64,000 nt of DNA from Pseudomonas citrullilanati. Its GTDB lineage: Bacteria; Pseudomonadota; Gammaproteobacteria; Pseudomonadales; Pseudomonadaceae. The stretch covers positions 80,186 to 144,185 of the forward strand of contig NZ_JAUQOP010000007.1 in NCBI RefSeq assembly GCF_030580855.1, in the 5' to 3' direction. The notes below the pieces were generated by a model that saw nothing but the letters and a program-made list of their open reading frames with translations, had not been told where the DNA came from and ran no database searches. The translations under genes were made by a program, and so were the position numbers. Position 1 is the first letter of the stretch, and each line of letters begins with the position of its first letter. Positions 56,507-64,000 of the stretch are shown one piece after another.

Positions 56507-57739
56507 CTACGCCGAGCGGGCGAGCTTCTCTTCCTCGCCCAGGCAGGCGGCCGCCGTGAACAGCACATCCGTGGACGAGTTCAGCGCCGTTTCCGCCGAA
56601 TCCTGCAGCACGCCGATGATGAACCCCACCGCGACCACTTGCATGGCGATTTCGCTGGGAATGCCGAACAGGCTGCACGCCAGCGGAATCAGCAGCAGCG
56701 AGCCGCCCGCCACGCCGGATGCGCCGCAGGCGCAGATGGCCGCGACGACGCTCAACAGTACGGCGGTCGGTACATCCACCGCGATCCCCAGGGTGTGCAC
56801 GGCCGCCAGGGCCAGCACGGTGATGGTGATGGCGGCGCCGGCCATGTTGATGGTCGCGCCCAACGGAATCGACACCGAATAGGTGTCCTCGTGCAGGCCC
56901 AGGCGCTTGCTCAGCTCCAGGTTCACCGGGATGTTCGCCGCCGAACTGCGGGTGAAGAACGCGGTGATGCCGCTCTCGCGCAGGCAGGTGAACACCAGCG
57001 GGAACGGATTGCGACGCAGCTTCCAGAACACGATGAGCGGGTTGACCACCAGGGCCACGAACAGCATGCAGCCGATCAGCACGGTCAGCAGGTGCAGGTA
57101 GCCGAGCAGGGCGCTGAAGCCGGACGTGGCCAGGGTCGAGGCCACCAGGCCGAAAATCCCCAGTGGGGCGAAGCGAATCACCACCCGCACAATCACCGTG
57201 ACGCCGTTGGACAGGTCATCGAGCGCCGTGCGCGTGGTTTCGCCGGCATGGCGAATGGCGACGCCCATGCCGATGGCCCAGGCCAGGATGCCGATGAAGT
57301 TACCGTCCATCAGTGCCCGGACCGGGTTGTCCACCACGCTGAGCAGCAGGCTCTGCAGCACTTCGGCAATGCCGCCGGGTGCCGTGACGGCAACGTCCTG
57401 GGTCGACAGCACCAGGCTGGACGGAAACAGTGTGCTGGCCACCACCGCGACCACAGCCGCGGCGAACGTGCCAAGCAGGTAGAGGAACAGGATCGGCCGG
57501 ATATGGGTTTCCTGGCCGTGCTTATGGTTGGCGATCGACGCCATGACCAGCACGAACACCAGGATCGGTGCCACGGCCTTGAGCGCGGAGACGAAGACCT
57601 TGCCAATGAAGGCGGTGGATTTCGCCAGCTCGGGCGCCAGCCATGCCAGGACAATACCGGCGACCAGGCCGATGATGATTTGCGTCACCAGGCTGGTGCG
57701 CGTGAGACGTTGGAAAAAGGACGGGGACGAAGCAGTCAT
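56507..57739 (-). CDS. sstT: Sodium:serine/threonine symporter SstT
   Basis: Inner-membrane dicarboxylate/amino acid:cation symporter (SLC1) family protein of 410 aa. Segments [20 protein letters not shown] (serine-rich hairpin), [19 protein letters not shown] and the [20 protein letters not shown] hairpin are characteristic of SstT. It imports serine and threonine with Na+. It is divergent from the MFS gene across 278 bases. A REPIN lies behind its stop. Confidence 0.93.
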   Translation of the reverse strand: MTASSPSFFQRLTRTSLVTQIIIGLVAGIVLAWLAPELAKSTAFIGKVFVSALKAVAPILVFVLVMASIANHKHGQETHIRPILFLYLLGTFAAAVVAVVASTLFPSSLVLSTQDVAVTAPGGIAEVLQSLLLSVVDNPVRALMDGNFIGILAWAIGMGVAIRHAGETTRTALDDLSNGVTVIVRVVIRFAPLGIFGLVASTLATSGFSALLGYLHLLTVLIGCMLFVALVVNPLIVFWKLRRNPFPLVFTCLRESGITAFFTRSSAANIPVNLELSKRLGLHEDTYSVSIPLGATINMAGAAITITVLALAAVHTLGIAVDVPTAVLLSVVAAICACGASGVAGGSLLLIPLACSLFGIPSEIAMQVVAVGFIIGVLQDSAETALNSSTDVLFTAAACLGEEEKLARSA

Positions 57740-58017
57740 AGCGGCATCTCTGATTTTATTGTGTGCGACGGTCGATGCATCAGGGCAACAAGCGGGCAGG
57801 CCACATGAGCGGACCGGGAGAACGACGGCGTTTGCAGGCCGCGGACTTTATCACAGCCCGCTGAAAAATCTGACGGACCTGTGACGATCCGTCACTGCGT
57901 GGCCCAACTGCGTTTTGCTCCCGGGCGCATTCTGTTAGGCTGTGTCCTTCTCACTTTCCTTATCCGCCAGCGAGCCCTCGGGCTGACGCTGGTGTCGTCG
58001 TTTCGCTGGAGTTTTGC

Positions 58018-59181
58018 ATGTTGTTACCGATTTTCCTGTTGTCGGCCGCCGGGTTCACCGTGCTGACCACGGAGTTCGTCATCGTTGGCCTGTTGCCTTC
58101 CATCGCCCGAGACCTGCAGGTGAGCATTCCCCAGGCCGGGCTGCTGGTGACGTTGTTCGCGTTTACCGTGGCGGCGTTCGGACCGTTCCTGACGGCCTGG
58201 TTCGCTCGCGTCGAGCGGCGCAAACTGTTCATCAGCGTGCTGGTGATGTTCGGCCTGGCCAATCTGCTGGCGACGTTCGCCCCCAACATCTGGGTAATGG
58301 CCATCGCCCGGTTGCTGCCTGCCCTGGGCCTGCCGGTGTTCTGGGCGCTGGCCAGCGAAACGGCGGTGGACATCGTCGGGCCGGAACACGCCGGACGCGC
58401 CATCGCCCGGATCGGCTTCGGTATCGTCTGCGCCACGGTGTTCGGCATTCCGGTGGGCACGTTGGTGGCCGATGCGTTCGGCTGGCGCAGTGCCTTCGCG
58501 ATCCTGGCGGTGATTGCCTTCGCCAAGGCGTTGCTGCTGTTCATCTACTTGCCCAGAACCAACCTGCACCAGCAGCAGGTGAGCTTCCGCTCGCAATTCA
58601 AGATCCTGCGCAGCCCCTTGATGCAGGGCCACGTGCTGTTGTCGATCCTGGTCTTCAGCGGCATGTTCACCGCCTACACGTACCTGGCGGACATCCTCGA
58701 ACGCCTGGCCGGTTTCGACGGCACCCTGGTGGGCTGGTGCCTGATGGGCTTCGGCGCGGTGGGGCTGGTGGGCAACTCCCTGGGCGGTCGCGCGGTGGAC
58801 CGGCATCCGTTGATCGCGTCGATGGTGTTTTGCCTGTTCATGATTGGCGGCATGGTGGCGCTGGTGCCGAGCATTCATTCGACCCTCGGGCTGGCGGCGG
58901 CCATGGGCATCTGGGGCGTGACCCAGGCGGCGCTGTTCCTGGTCAGCCATGTCCGGTTGATGAAGGCGGCCCCGCAAGCGCCGGCGTTCGCCGCTTCGTT
59001 GAACATCGCCGGTGCCAACCTGGGAATTGGCCTGGGAGCGATGATCGGCGGACGCGTCATCGATACCCTCGGCCTGGGCAAGGTGGGGTTTGCCGCGGCC
59101 GGGTTCATCCTGGTCTCGATTCTGCTGGCGATGGCGCTGATGACCTTCAAGCCCCGCCCAGCGTGTTCCACTAGGCGCTGA
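58018..59181 (+). CDS. MFS transporter, DHA1-like
   Basis: Inner-membrane protein of 387 aa with about 12 transmembrane segments. It starts MLLPIFLLSAAGFTVLTTEF. FVIVGLLPSIARDLQVSIPQ and LVTLFAFTVAAFGPFLTAWF match sugar/drug efflux carriers of the AraJ/YdhP type, and a loop RVERRKLF replaces the classic DRxGRR motif. GGAG lies seven bases upstream. It overlaps the convergent LysR gene by 11 bases. The substrate is unknown. Confidence 0.85.
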   Translation: MLLPIFLLSAAGFTVLTTEFVIVGLLPSIARDLQVSIPQAGLLVTLFAFTVAAFGPFLTAWFARVERRKLFISVLVMFGLANLLATFAPNIWVMAIARLLPALGLPVFWALASETAVDIVGPEHAGRAIARIGFGIVCATVFGIPVGTLVADAFGWRSAFAILAVIAFAKALLLFIYLPRTNLHQQQVSFRSQFKILRSPLMQGHVLLSILVFSGMFTAYTYLADILERLAGFDGTLVGWCLMGFGAVGLVGNSLGGRAVDRHPLIASMVFCLFMIGGMVALVPSIHSTLGLAAAMGIWGVTQAALFLVSHVRLMKAAPQAPAFAASLNIAGANLGIGLGAMIGGRVIDTLGLGKVGFAAAGFILVSILLAMALMTFKPRPACSTRR

Positions 59182-60067
59182 ACAGCTCGCGGCGCGCGCC
59201 CTCGGCAATCGCGACGATGCCCGGGTGGCTGACTTTGCGTTCCACCGAAATGGCGTAGAAGGATTCGCTGACTGCGTCGGTCTGGCCAATCACCTCCACG
59301 CCGTATTGGCGCTTCACCTCTTCGGCGATCACGCTCGGGCCAATGAAGATCCCGCTGCCTGATTGGCCGAAGGCCTGCATCAATGCGCTGTCATCGAACT
59401 CACCAACGATCCGCGGCTGGATCTGCTGTTCGGCGAACCAGCGTTGCAGGCGGCTGCGCACCACGGTTTCCGGGCCGGGAATCAGCAGCGGGGCGTCATG
59501 CAGGCCATGGGGAAAATCCTGTCCATAGCGTTCGGTCAGCGCGGCGGTAGCGAAGAAACTGATGCCGCATTCGCCCAACTTCTGGCTGTAGCCCTTGATG
59601 TCCAGGTGGGTCGGCATCGGGCTGTCGGAGATCACCAGGTCCAGGCGCTGGATCGCCAGGTCCGCCAGCAATCGCTCCAGCTTGTCCTCGCGACAGGTGA
59701 TGCGCAGCGCTTCCTCCAGCTCCATGGTCGGTGCCAGCAGCCGATAGACGATGGACTTGGGCACCACGTCGGCCACCCCGACCCGAAACAGGGTCTGTTG
59801 CTCGTTGGGCTGGGCCCGCAGCATCAACTCCAGCTCCCCGCCAATCTGGAACATGTGTTCGGCGTAGGGCAGCGTCTGGCGGCCGGCCTCGGTCAGTTCC
59901 AATTGGCGCCCGACGCGACGAAACAACTTGAGGTTGTAGGTCTGTTCGAACAGGGCGATCTGGCCGCTGATGGTTTGCGGAGTCAGGTTCAGCTGTTCGC
60001 AGGCGCGCACGATGCTGCCGGTTTTGGCCACGACCCAGAAATAATGCAGTTGCCGGTAATTGAGCAT
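59171..60067 (-). CDS. nhaR: LysR-family regulator, NhaR-like
   Basis: Protein of 298 aa. The N-terminal helix-turn-helix (QLHYFWVVAKTGSIVRACEQ, then LNLTPQTISGQIALFEQ) and the start MLNYRQLHYFW are characteristic of NhaR. The C-terminal effector domain begins near residue 90. In E. coli NhaR responds to Na+ and activates nhaA; no antiporter gene is next to it here. It is convergent with an MFS gene and overlaps it by 11 bases. Confidence 0.83.
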   Translation of the reverse strand: MLNYRQLHYFWVVAKTGSIVRACEQLNLTPQTISGQIALFEQTYNLKLFRRVGRQLELTEAGRQTLPYAEHMFQIGGELELMLRAQPNEQQTLFRVGVADVVPKSIVYRLLAPTMELEEALRITCREDKLERLLADLAIQRLDLVISDSPMPTHLDIKGYSQKLGECGISFFATAALTERYGQDFPHGLHDAPLLIPGPETVVRSRLQRWFAEQQIQPRIVGEFDDSALMQAFGQSGSGIFIGPSVIAEEVKRQYGVEVIGQTDAVSESFYAISVERKVSHPGIVAIAEGARRELFSA

Positions 60068-60205
60068 GGCCTCACACAGTTCGTAAAAAACGAAGTATAA
60101 CCGCTAAAAATACGAATTTTCCTGAAGTATTCCCGTCTTTAGAATGCCTTGCCATTGGAGGGCCACCTTTCGTGCGCTTTGTCATTTCTGAAGAGGCATT
60201 CATTC

Positions 60206-60457
60206 ATGCGCTATAAAACCCTGGGACTCGCTGCAATGTTGGTCACCGTTTCAATGACGCTGGTGGGGTGCGAGCAAGCCGAAAAAAGCGCCCAGCAGTT
60301 GATGGGCCAGGCCGCGGAAACGGCCAAGCAGGCCATCGATGACACCTACAAGGCCGCCGAGCAGGCCCTCAGCGAAGCCAGTGGTGGGTTGATCAACCCT
60401 GGCAAGAAGCCAGCGGACGACACCGAAGCTTCGGAAACCTCGACCAAGACCCTTTAA
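60206..60457 (+). CDS. Small lipoprotein
   Basis: Protein of 83 aa. A lipoprotein signal ends in the lipobox LVGC (residue 22 is Cys). The mature part is helical and charged: EQAEKSAQQLMGQAAETAKQ, then AIDDTYKAAEQALSEA. Such short amphipathic lipoproteins are common in Pseudomonas. It lies 24 bases before terC on the same strand and may be cotranscribed. Function is unknown. Confidence 0.82.
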   Translation: MRYKTLGLAAMLVTVSMTLVGCEQAEKSAQQLMGQAAETAKQAIDDTYKAAEQALSEASGGLINPGKKPADDTEASETSTKTL

Positions 60458-60481
60458 GCCCCTACCCGCCAGGACTGACCC

Positions 60482-61231
60482 ATGGATTATCTTCTACAGC
60501 TCGCCGCCAGCCCCACCGCGTGGATCGCCCTGGCAACCTTGGTCGTGATGGAAATCGTGCTCGGCATCGATAACCTGATCTTCATTTCGATCCTGACCAA
60601 CAAGTTGCCCCAGCAGCATCGTGCCAAGGCGCGGCGGATCGGTATCGGCATGGCGCTGATCCTGCGCCTGGGCTTGCTGAGCACCATCGCCTTCATTGTG
60701 CAACTGACCGAACCGGTCATCGAGATCCTTGGCCAGGCGTTCTCCTGGAAAGACATGATCCTGATCGCCGGCGGGCTGTTCCTGCTGTGGAAAGCCACCA
60801 CCGAAATCCACCACAGCATGGACCCGGCGCCCCATGACCCGAAGACCGCCACCTCCGGCGTGACCCTGGGTTTCGCCGCCGCGATCGGTCAGATCCTGAT
60901 GTTGGACCTGGTGTTTTCCATCGACAGCATCATCACCGCCGTGGGCATGACCGAGCACCTGCCGATCATGATCATCGCCGTCGTGGTCTCGGTGCTGGTG
61001 ATGTTGCTGGCGGCTGAACCGCTCGCCAAGTTCATCAACGACAACCCGACGGTGGTCATGCTGGCCCTGGGCTTCCTGATCATGATCGGCATGACGCTGA
61101 TTGCCGAAGGCTTCGGCGCCCACGTGCCCAAGGGCTACATCTATGCCGCGATGGCGTTCTCGGCCGCGATCGAGGTGTTGAACATGCTCTCCCGACGCGC
61201 CAAGCAGAAGGCGCTGGCTGACAACGCCTGA
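60482..61231 (+). CDS. TerC family integral membrane protein
   Basis: Protein of 249 aa with about seven transmembrane segments. Conserved acidic membrane motifs are [15 protein letters not shown] in the first and [15 protein letters not shown] in the second half. TerC relatives are linked to tellurite resistance and, more recently, to Mn2+ export for exoenzyme metalation. No CBS or CorC domain is attached. A small lipoprotein gene precedes it and a terminator follows. Confidence 0.9.
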   Translation: MDYLLQLAASPTAWIALATLVVMEIVLGIDNLIFISILTNKLPQQHRAKARRIGIGMALILRLGLLSTIAFIVQLTEPVIEILGQAFSWKDMILIAGGLFLLWKATTEIHHSMDPAPHDPKTATSGVTLGFAAAIGQILMLDLVFSIDSIITAVGMTEHLPIMIIAVVVSVLVMLLAAEPLAKFINDNPTVVMLALGFLIMIGMTLIAEGFGAHVPKGYIYAAMAFSAAIEVLNMLSRRAKQKALADNA

Positions 61232-61248
61232 TTCCAGGCACACGCAAG

Positions 61249-61280
61249 CCGCCCGGGCTCAGGTCCGGGCGGTTTTTTTC
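61249..61280 (+). terminator. Terminator of the TerC gene
   Basis: CCGCCCGG-GCTCAGGT-CCGGGCGG followed by seven T, 18 bases after the stop. Confidence 0.9.
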
Positions 61281-61299
61281 AGGTTGGCAAAAGTGGACG

Positions 61300-61464
61300 T
61301 CAATGTGCCGCAGCGTGGCGCCGGGCGGGTCCTGCGGGTTTTTTCGCTTGGGCGGACGGCGCGGGATGATGGCGTCGAGCGATTCGCAGCACACCCCACA
61401 GCATGGCCGTGGCTACGCTCAGCCAACCAAATATAAGCATCAGAATTGTCGTCGTCAGGCTCAT
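61300..61464 (-). CDS. Small single-span membrane protein, 54 aa
   Basis: Starts MSLTTTILMLIFGWLSVATA at 61464. The ribosome site GGAGG five bases upstream is among the best in the window, which supports translation of this short frame. One transmembrane helix (about residues 4-24) is followed by a basic tail (RIARRHHPAPSAQAKK, then RRHAAAH) on the presumably cytoplasmic side. No homologue is recognised. It is convergent with the TerC gene. Confidence 0.65.
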   Translation of the reverse strand: MSLTTTILMLIFGWLSVATAMLWGVLRIARRHHPAPSAQAKKPAGPARRHAAAH

Positions 61465-61687
61465 CTGTGCCTCCTTGTATCCCATTCCGGGACAACGCAC
61501 TCAGTTCAATGGACAGTCTAGTCGATGCAGTGTTTCAGGCAGTCGATCGGTGGCGACGGAAGCGGACCGGTTGGTTCTATCCAGCCCCTGGAACTGCTGT
61601 TTAACGCTATACCCAGGCCTATGGGCGCTTTATGATCGACAGCCCAAGCCCGGTCCGAATGCCGGGTGCCTGAACAAGAGAGTCCTC

Positions 61688-62362
61688 ATGTTGCCGGTCA
61701 TTCCCTCTTTTCGATCACTGGTCCTGGCGGCGGTCCTGGCGACCCTGGCCGGTTGCGCGAGCGATGTGTCGCCACGGATCCAGCGCTTGCCCGAGCGGGT
61801 GGAACTCAACAGCGTGCCGTTCTACCGAGGCGAGATGTACCAGGGGGCGCCACAATCACTGGCGGCCTTGTTGACGTTCCAAGGCACGGTGATCACACCG
61901 GGATTGCTGGAGAAGCCCTTGCACCTGCCTGGCGGCGAAGCCGATTTGCAGCGCAGCATGCCCACCCTGGCGCGGGAGTACGGATTGGTGGTGTATCCAC
62001 TGGGTGCACAGTTGCCCGCGTTGCTGGAGCAGGTCGCCGCGGGCTATCCGGTCCTGGTGCGCTACAACGGCGGGACGCCGTTCTGGCCCGAGCCACGGTA
62101 CGCAATCCTGGCCGGCTACAACCGCCAGAAGCAGACCGTCCTGTTGCGCTCGGGCATGAATCGTCGCGAATCGATGAGCTTCAACGCCTTCGAATCCGAT
62201 TATCAAGGTGCAGGCAGTTGGGCAGTGTTGATGCAACGGCCGACGCAGCTCCCGGCCAACGTCGACCCACAGCGTTGGTTGAAGGCCGCGCAGGAATTGG
62301 CCGGGGCAGGGCAGGAGCAAGCCGCCGCAAGAGCCACCCAGGCGCTGAATGCCGCGAAGTGA
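61688..62362 (+). CDS. C39-peptidase-like lipoprotein with lost catalytic residues
   Basis: Protein of 224 aa. The lipoprotein signal ends at the lipobox LAGC. The mature part aligns by eye with C39-like papain-fold proteins (RVELNSVPFYRGEMYQGAPQ; VAAGYPVLVRYNGG; PRYAILAGYN). The usual YQCGPA is YQGAPQ, so the catalytic Cys is Gly, and the usual HYAVL is RYAIL, so the His is Arg. Hydrolysis is therefore unlikely. The Ala-rich tail could be a TPR-like helix pair. The start has an AGAG-type ribosome site. Confidence 0.7.
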   Translation: MLPVIPSFRSLVLAAVLATLAGCASDVSPRIQRLPERVELNSVPFYRGEMYQGAPQSLAALLTFQGTVITPGLLEKPLHLPGGEADLQRSMPTLAREYGLVVYPLGAQLPALLEQVAAGYPVLVRYNGGTPFWPEPRYAILAGYNRQKQTVLLRSGMNRRESMSFNAFESDYQGAGSWAVLMQRPTQLPANVDPQRWLKAAQELAGAGQEQAAARATQALNAAK

Positions 62363-62461
62363 TGGTTGCCCCGTTCGTCACTTGGCGGGCACGACCCGAC
62401 GCGCCTGAGGCTCTTACCGTCAGGGCCGGGGTTTTCCCGGCCATGATTCGAGGAGGCAACC

Positions 62462-62662
62462 ATGGCACAGACGAAAACACCTACCGGGCCACATTCGTCA
62501 GATCACTCGTCTGGTGATGATTTGGGCTTCGACCCGGATTCGCCGGATCTTGATGATCCGCAGGTCGATCCGGTCGGGCCGGCCAAGGCGCCGCTGGACA
62601 AGGAAAAGCAGGAGAAGAAGGAGTCCCGGGCCTATGACCCGCTGGGCGACTTGAAACCCTGA
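62462..62662 (+). CDS. Small acidic hydrophilic protein, 66 aa
   Basis: Protein of 66 aa starting MAQTKTPTGPHSSDHSSGDD. It has a clear GGAGG ribosome site. It is rich in Asp, Pro and Lys with a DPDSPDLDDPQVDPVGP stretch and no hydrophobic core, so it is probably disordered. No domain is recognised. It may be a stress-type small protein, but this is only composition-based. Confidence 0.6.
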   Translation: MAQTKTPTGPHSSDHSSGDDLGFDPDSPDLDDPQVDPVGPAKAPLDKEKQEKKESRAYDPLGDLKP

Positions 62663-62749
62663 GATCGATCACCGGGACGAGGGGCCTGGTCCCTTGGAGG
62701 GCGAGGCGCTCAGGATCGAGCGCCACTGCGCAGCCTGCGGGAGCGAGCG

Positions 62750-62759
62750 CCCCCCCCCC
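62750..62759. other. Ten-C homopolymer after a truncated REP
   Basis: GCCTGCGGGAGCGAGCG is the left half of a REP element, and it runs into ten C residues instead of the rest of the repeat. This may be a consensus error in a repeat that was hard to sequence. Confidence 0.5.
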
Positions 62760-62773
62760 TTTCGTCCAAGTGA

Positions 62774-63712
62774 TTACTTGGACGCTTCCACCACCCCGGT
62801 CTGGCGGCTCTTGAGGTTCTTGGCGGCCTTGTACTGAAGCGCTACCGCCGGCACGCTCGCGCTTTTGCCGGTTTCCACCCAGCTGCGAATCCGACTGGCA
62901 TCGGCGAAGTGCGTGTACTTGCCGAACGCGTCGAGGATCACCAGCGCCATCGGCCGGTTACCCATCTTCGTCACCAGCACCAGGCAGTGGCCGGCTTCGT
63001 TGGTGAAGCCCGTCTTGGTCAACTGAATGTCCCAATTGGCCTTGTGGACCAGGTGGTCGGTGTTGCGGAAACCCAGGCTATACACGGGTTTGCGGAACGT
63101 AACGGTCTTTTCCTTGGTGGTGCTCAGTTCACTCAGCAACGGGTATTTGCGCGCGGCGATCAGCAACTTGGTCAGGTCACGCGCCGTGGAAACGTTGTGG
63201 ATCGACAGGCCGGTAGGCTCGACGTAATGGGTGCTGGTCATGCCCAGCGCCTTGGCCTTGGCGTTCATGGCGGCGATGAATGCCGCATAGCCGCCCGGGT
63301 AATGATGGGCAAGGCTGGCGGCGGCGCGGTTTTCCGATGACATCAGGGCGATCAGCAGGACGTCCCGGCGCGACAGTTCGCTGTTGAGCTTGACCCGGGA
63401 AAACACCCCTTTCATTTCCGGGGTGTTGGCGATGGTGATGGAGATGTACTCGTCGAGGTTCTGCTTGGCATCCAGCACGATCAGGCCGGTCATCAACTTG
63501 GTCACCGACGCGATGGGAACCACCACGTCCGGATTGTTCGAATAGACCACCTTGTCCGTCTGCAAATCCAGCAGCAGCGCGCTGCCCGAGGCGACTTGCA
63601 GCTTGGTGGTGTCCCGTGGGGCGGCGATCGTTTCCTGCGCGCTGGCATTGTGCGTGATGAAGGTGCCTGTGAAAGCGAAGAACAGGCTGAGGATCGAAAG
63701 ACGGATTTTCAC
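62774..63712 (-). CDS. pbpG: D-alanyl-D-alanine endopeptidase PBP7/8
   Basis: S11-family low-molecular-weight penicillin-binding protein of 312 aa. It cleaves D-Ala-meso-DAP cross-links in the periplasm. The signal peptide ends near NASA-QE. Active-site motifs: SVTK (Ser nucleophile in IASVTKLM), SEN ([12 protein letters not shown]) and KTG ([12 protein letters not shown]). The GTG at 63712 ([11 protein letters not shown]) gives the family length; the frame extends to 63793 without a site. It is the last gene before the poly-G end. Confidence 0.92.
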   Translation of the reverse strand: MKIRLSILSLFFAFTGTFITHNASAQETIAAPRDTTKLQVASGSALLLDLQTDKVVYSNNPDVVVPIASVTKLMTGLIVLDAKQNLDEYISITIANTPEMKGVFSRVKLNSELSRRDVLLIALMSSENRAAASLAHHYPGGYAAFIAAMNAKAKALGMTSTHYVEPTGLSIHNVSTARDLTKLLIAARKYPLLSELSTTKEKTVTFRKPVYSLGFRNTDHLVHKANWDIQLTKTGFTNEAGHCLVLVTKMGNRPMALVILDAFGKYTHFADASRIRSWVETGKSASVPAVALQYKAAKNLKSRQTGVVEASK

Positions 63713-63916
63713 GCGAGTAGACTCGATGGAGTTGAAGGTGCCGTATTGCAACGGCCTTGAAAAACCGTCGCATTTTAGGAGTATGGGCGACAACAGCGCT
63801 ACACGCCCGCGCTGCCGGAGAGGTGAATGAATAAAATTTAATTCGGGGGGATTGTGAGGGATCGAACTTGAAAAAAACGTGATGCCAGGCCTCGATGCAA
63901 CCCCTGAAACGCCTGT

Positions 63917-64000
<84 letters not shown>

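Noticed and set aside
56378..57808. A 476-codon open frame opposite sstT
   Set aside because: It is antisense to a complete transporter gene, full of Gln/Arg/Gly/His and without any recognisable motif.
58024..59289. A 421-codon minus-strand frame opposite the MFS gene
   Set aside because: It is the antisense shadow of a 12-helix transporter, with no hydrophobic or domain pattern of its own.

Overview
The window reads as chromosome of a fluorescent-group Pseudomonas. It is GC-rich, most genes have clear Shine-Dalgarno sites, REP/REPIN palindromes of the GTGGGAGCGAGC type recur between genes, and several blocks match gene orders I remember from Pseudomonas genomes: topA-sulA-lexA-psrA-nagZ, csiV-mfd-gap, sthA-glpQ-PilZ-lolCDE, and copSR-cupredoxin-queF-mlaA-rssBC. 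No rRNA, tRNA, CRISPR array or intact mobile element was seen.

Region by region. 1-5.6 kb: the 3' part of topA, a DUF6586 gene, a small conserved gene, the SOS pair lexA-sulA behind two LexA boxes, psrA behind two overlapping PsrA-type palindromes, and nagZ. 5.6-12.3 kb: two convergent SWIM-SNF2 helicase paralogues (1096 and 897 aa) followed by csiV. 12.3-22 kb: mfd, gap, an MHS-type MFS carrier, apbE and sthA. 21.7-26.4 kb: glpQ, a PilZ protein and the LolCDE lipoprotein-release ABC system. 26.4-31.3 kb: a copper-type two-component system, a cupredoxin behind a cop-box-like site, queF, DUF4404 and a HAD protein lacking its nucleophile. 31.5-36.5 kb: mlaA, rssB-rssC, transaldolase and dusA.

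36.5-40.7 kb is the accessory stretch. Next to the 5' end of dusA lie a decayed integrase and an acetyltransferase fragment, then a TacA/TacT-like toxin-antitoxin pair, an orphan SMI1/KNR4 protein, a small cytochrome c, a PPP-type phosphatase and a YhfG-Fic pair. It looks like a degraded island at the dusA integration hotspot. Directly after it (40.8-43 kb) is a two-gene radical-SAM/TIGR03915 module whose promoter is overlapped by a good LexA box. I consider this predicted SOS-controlled DNA-metabolism module the most interesting signal in the window.

43-64 kb is a mixed metabolic and signalling region: chrA, two consecutive c-di-GMP genes (a Cache-GGDEF and a CHASE4-PAS-GGDEF-EAL protein), an exonuclease III family gene, an arylamine N-acetyltransferase, a purine permease, a PVYVQ-repeat exported protein, a shikimate dehydrogenase-like gene, yceH, DUF1993, sstT, an MFS carrier with a convergent LysR/NhaR-type regulator, a small lipoprotein, terC, a 54-aa membrane protein, a C39-like lipoprotein with lost catalytic residues, and pbpG. 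The last 84 bases are almost pure G and look like a sequencing or assembly artefact at a contig end.
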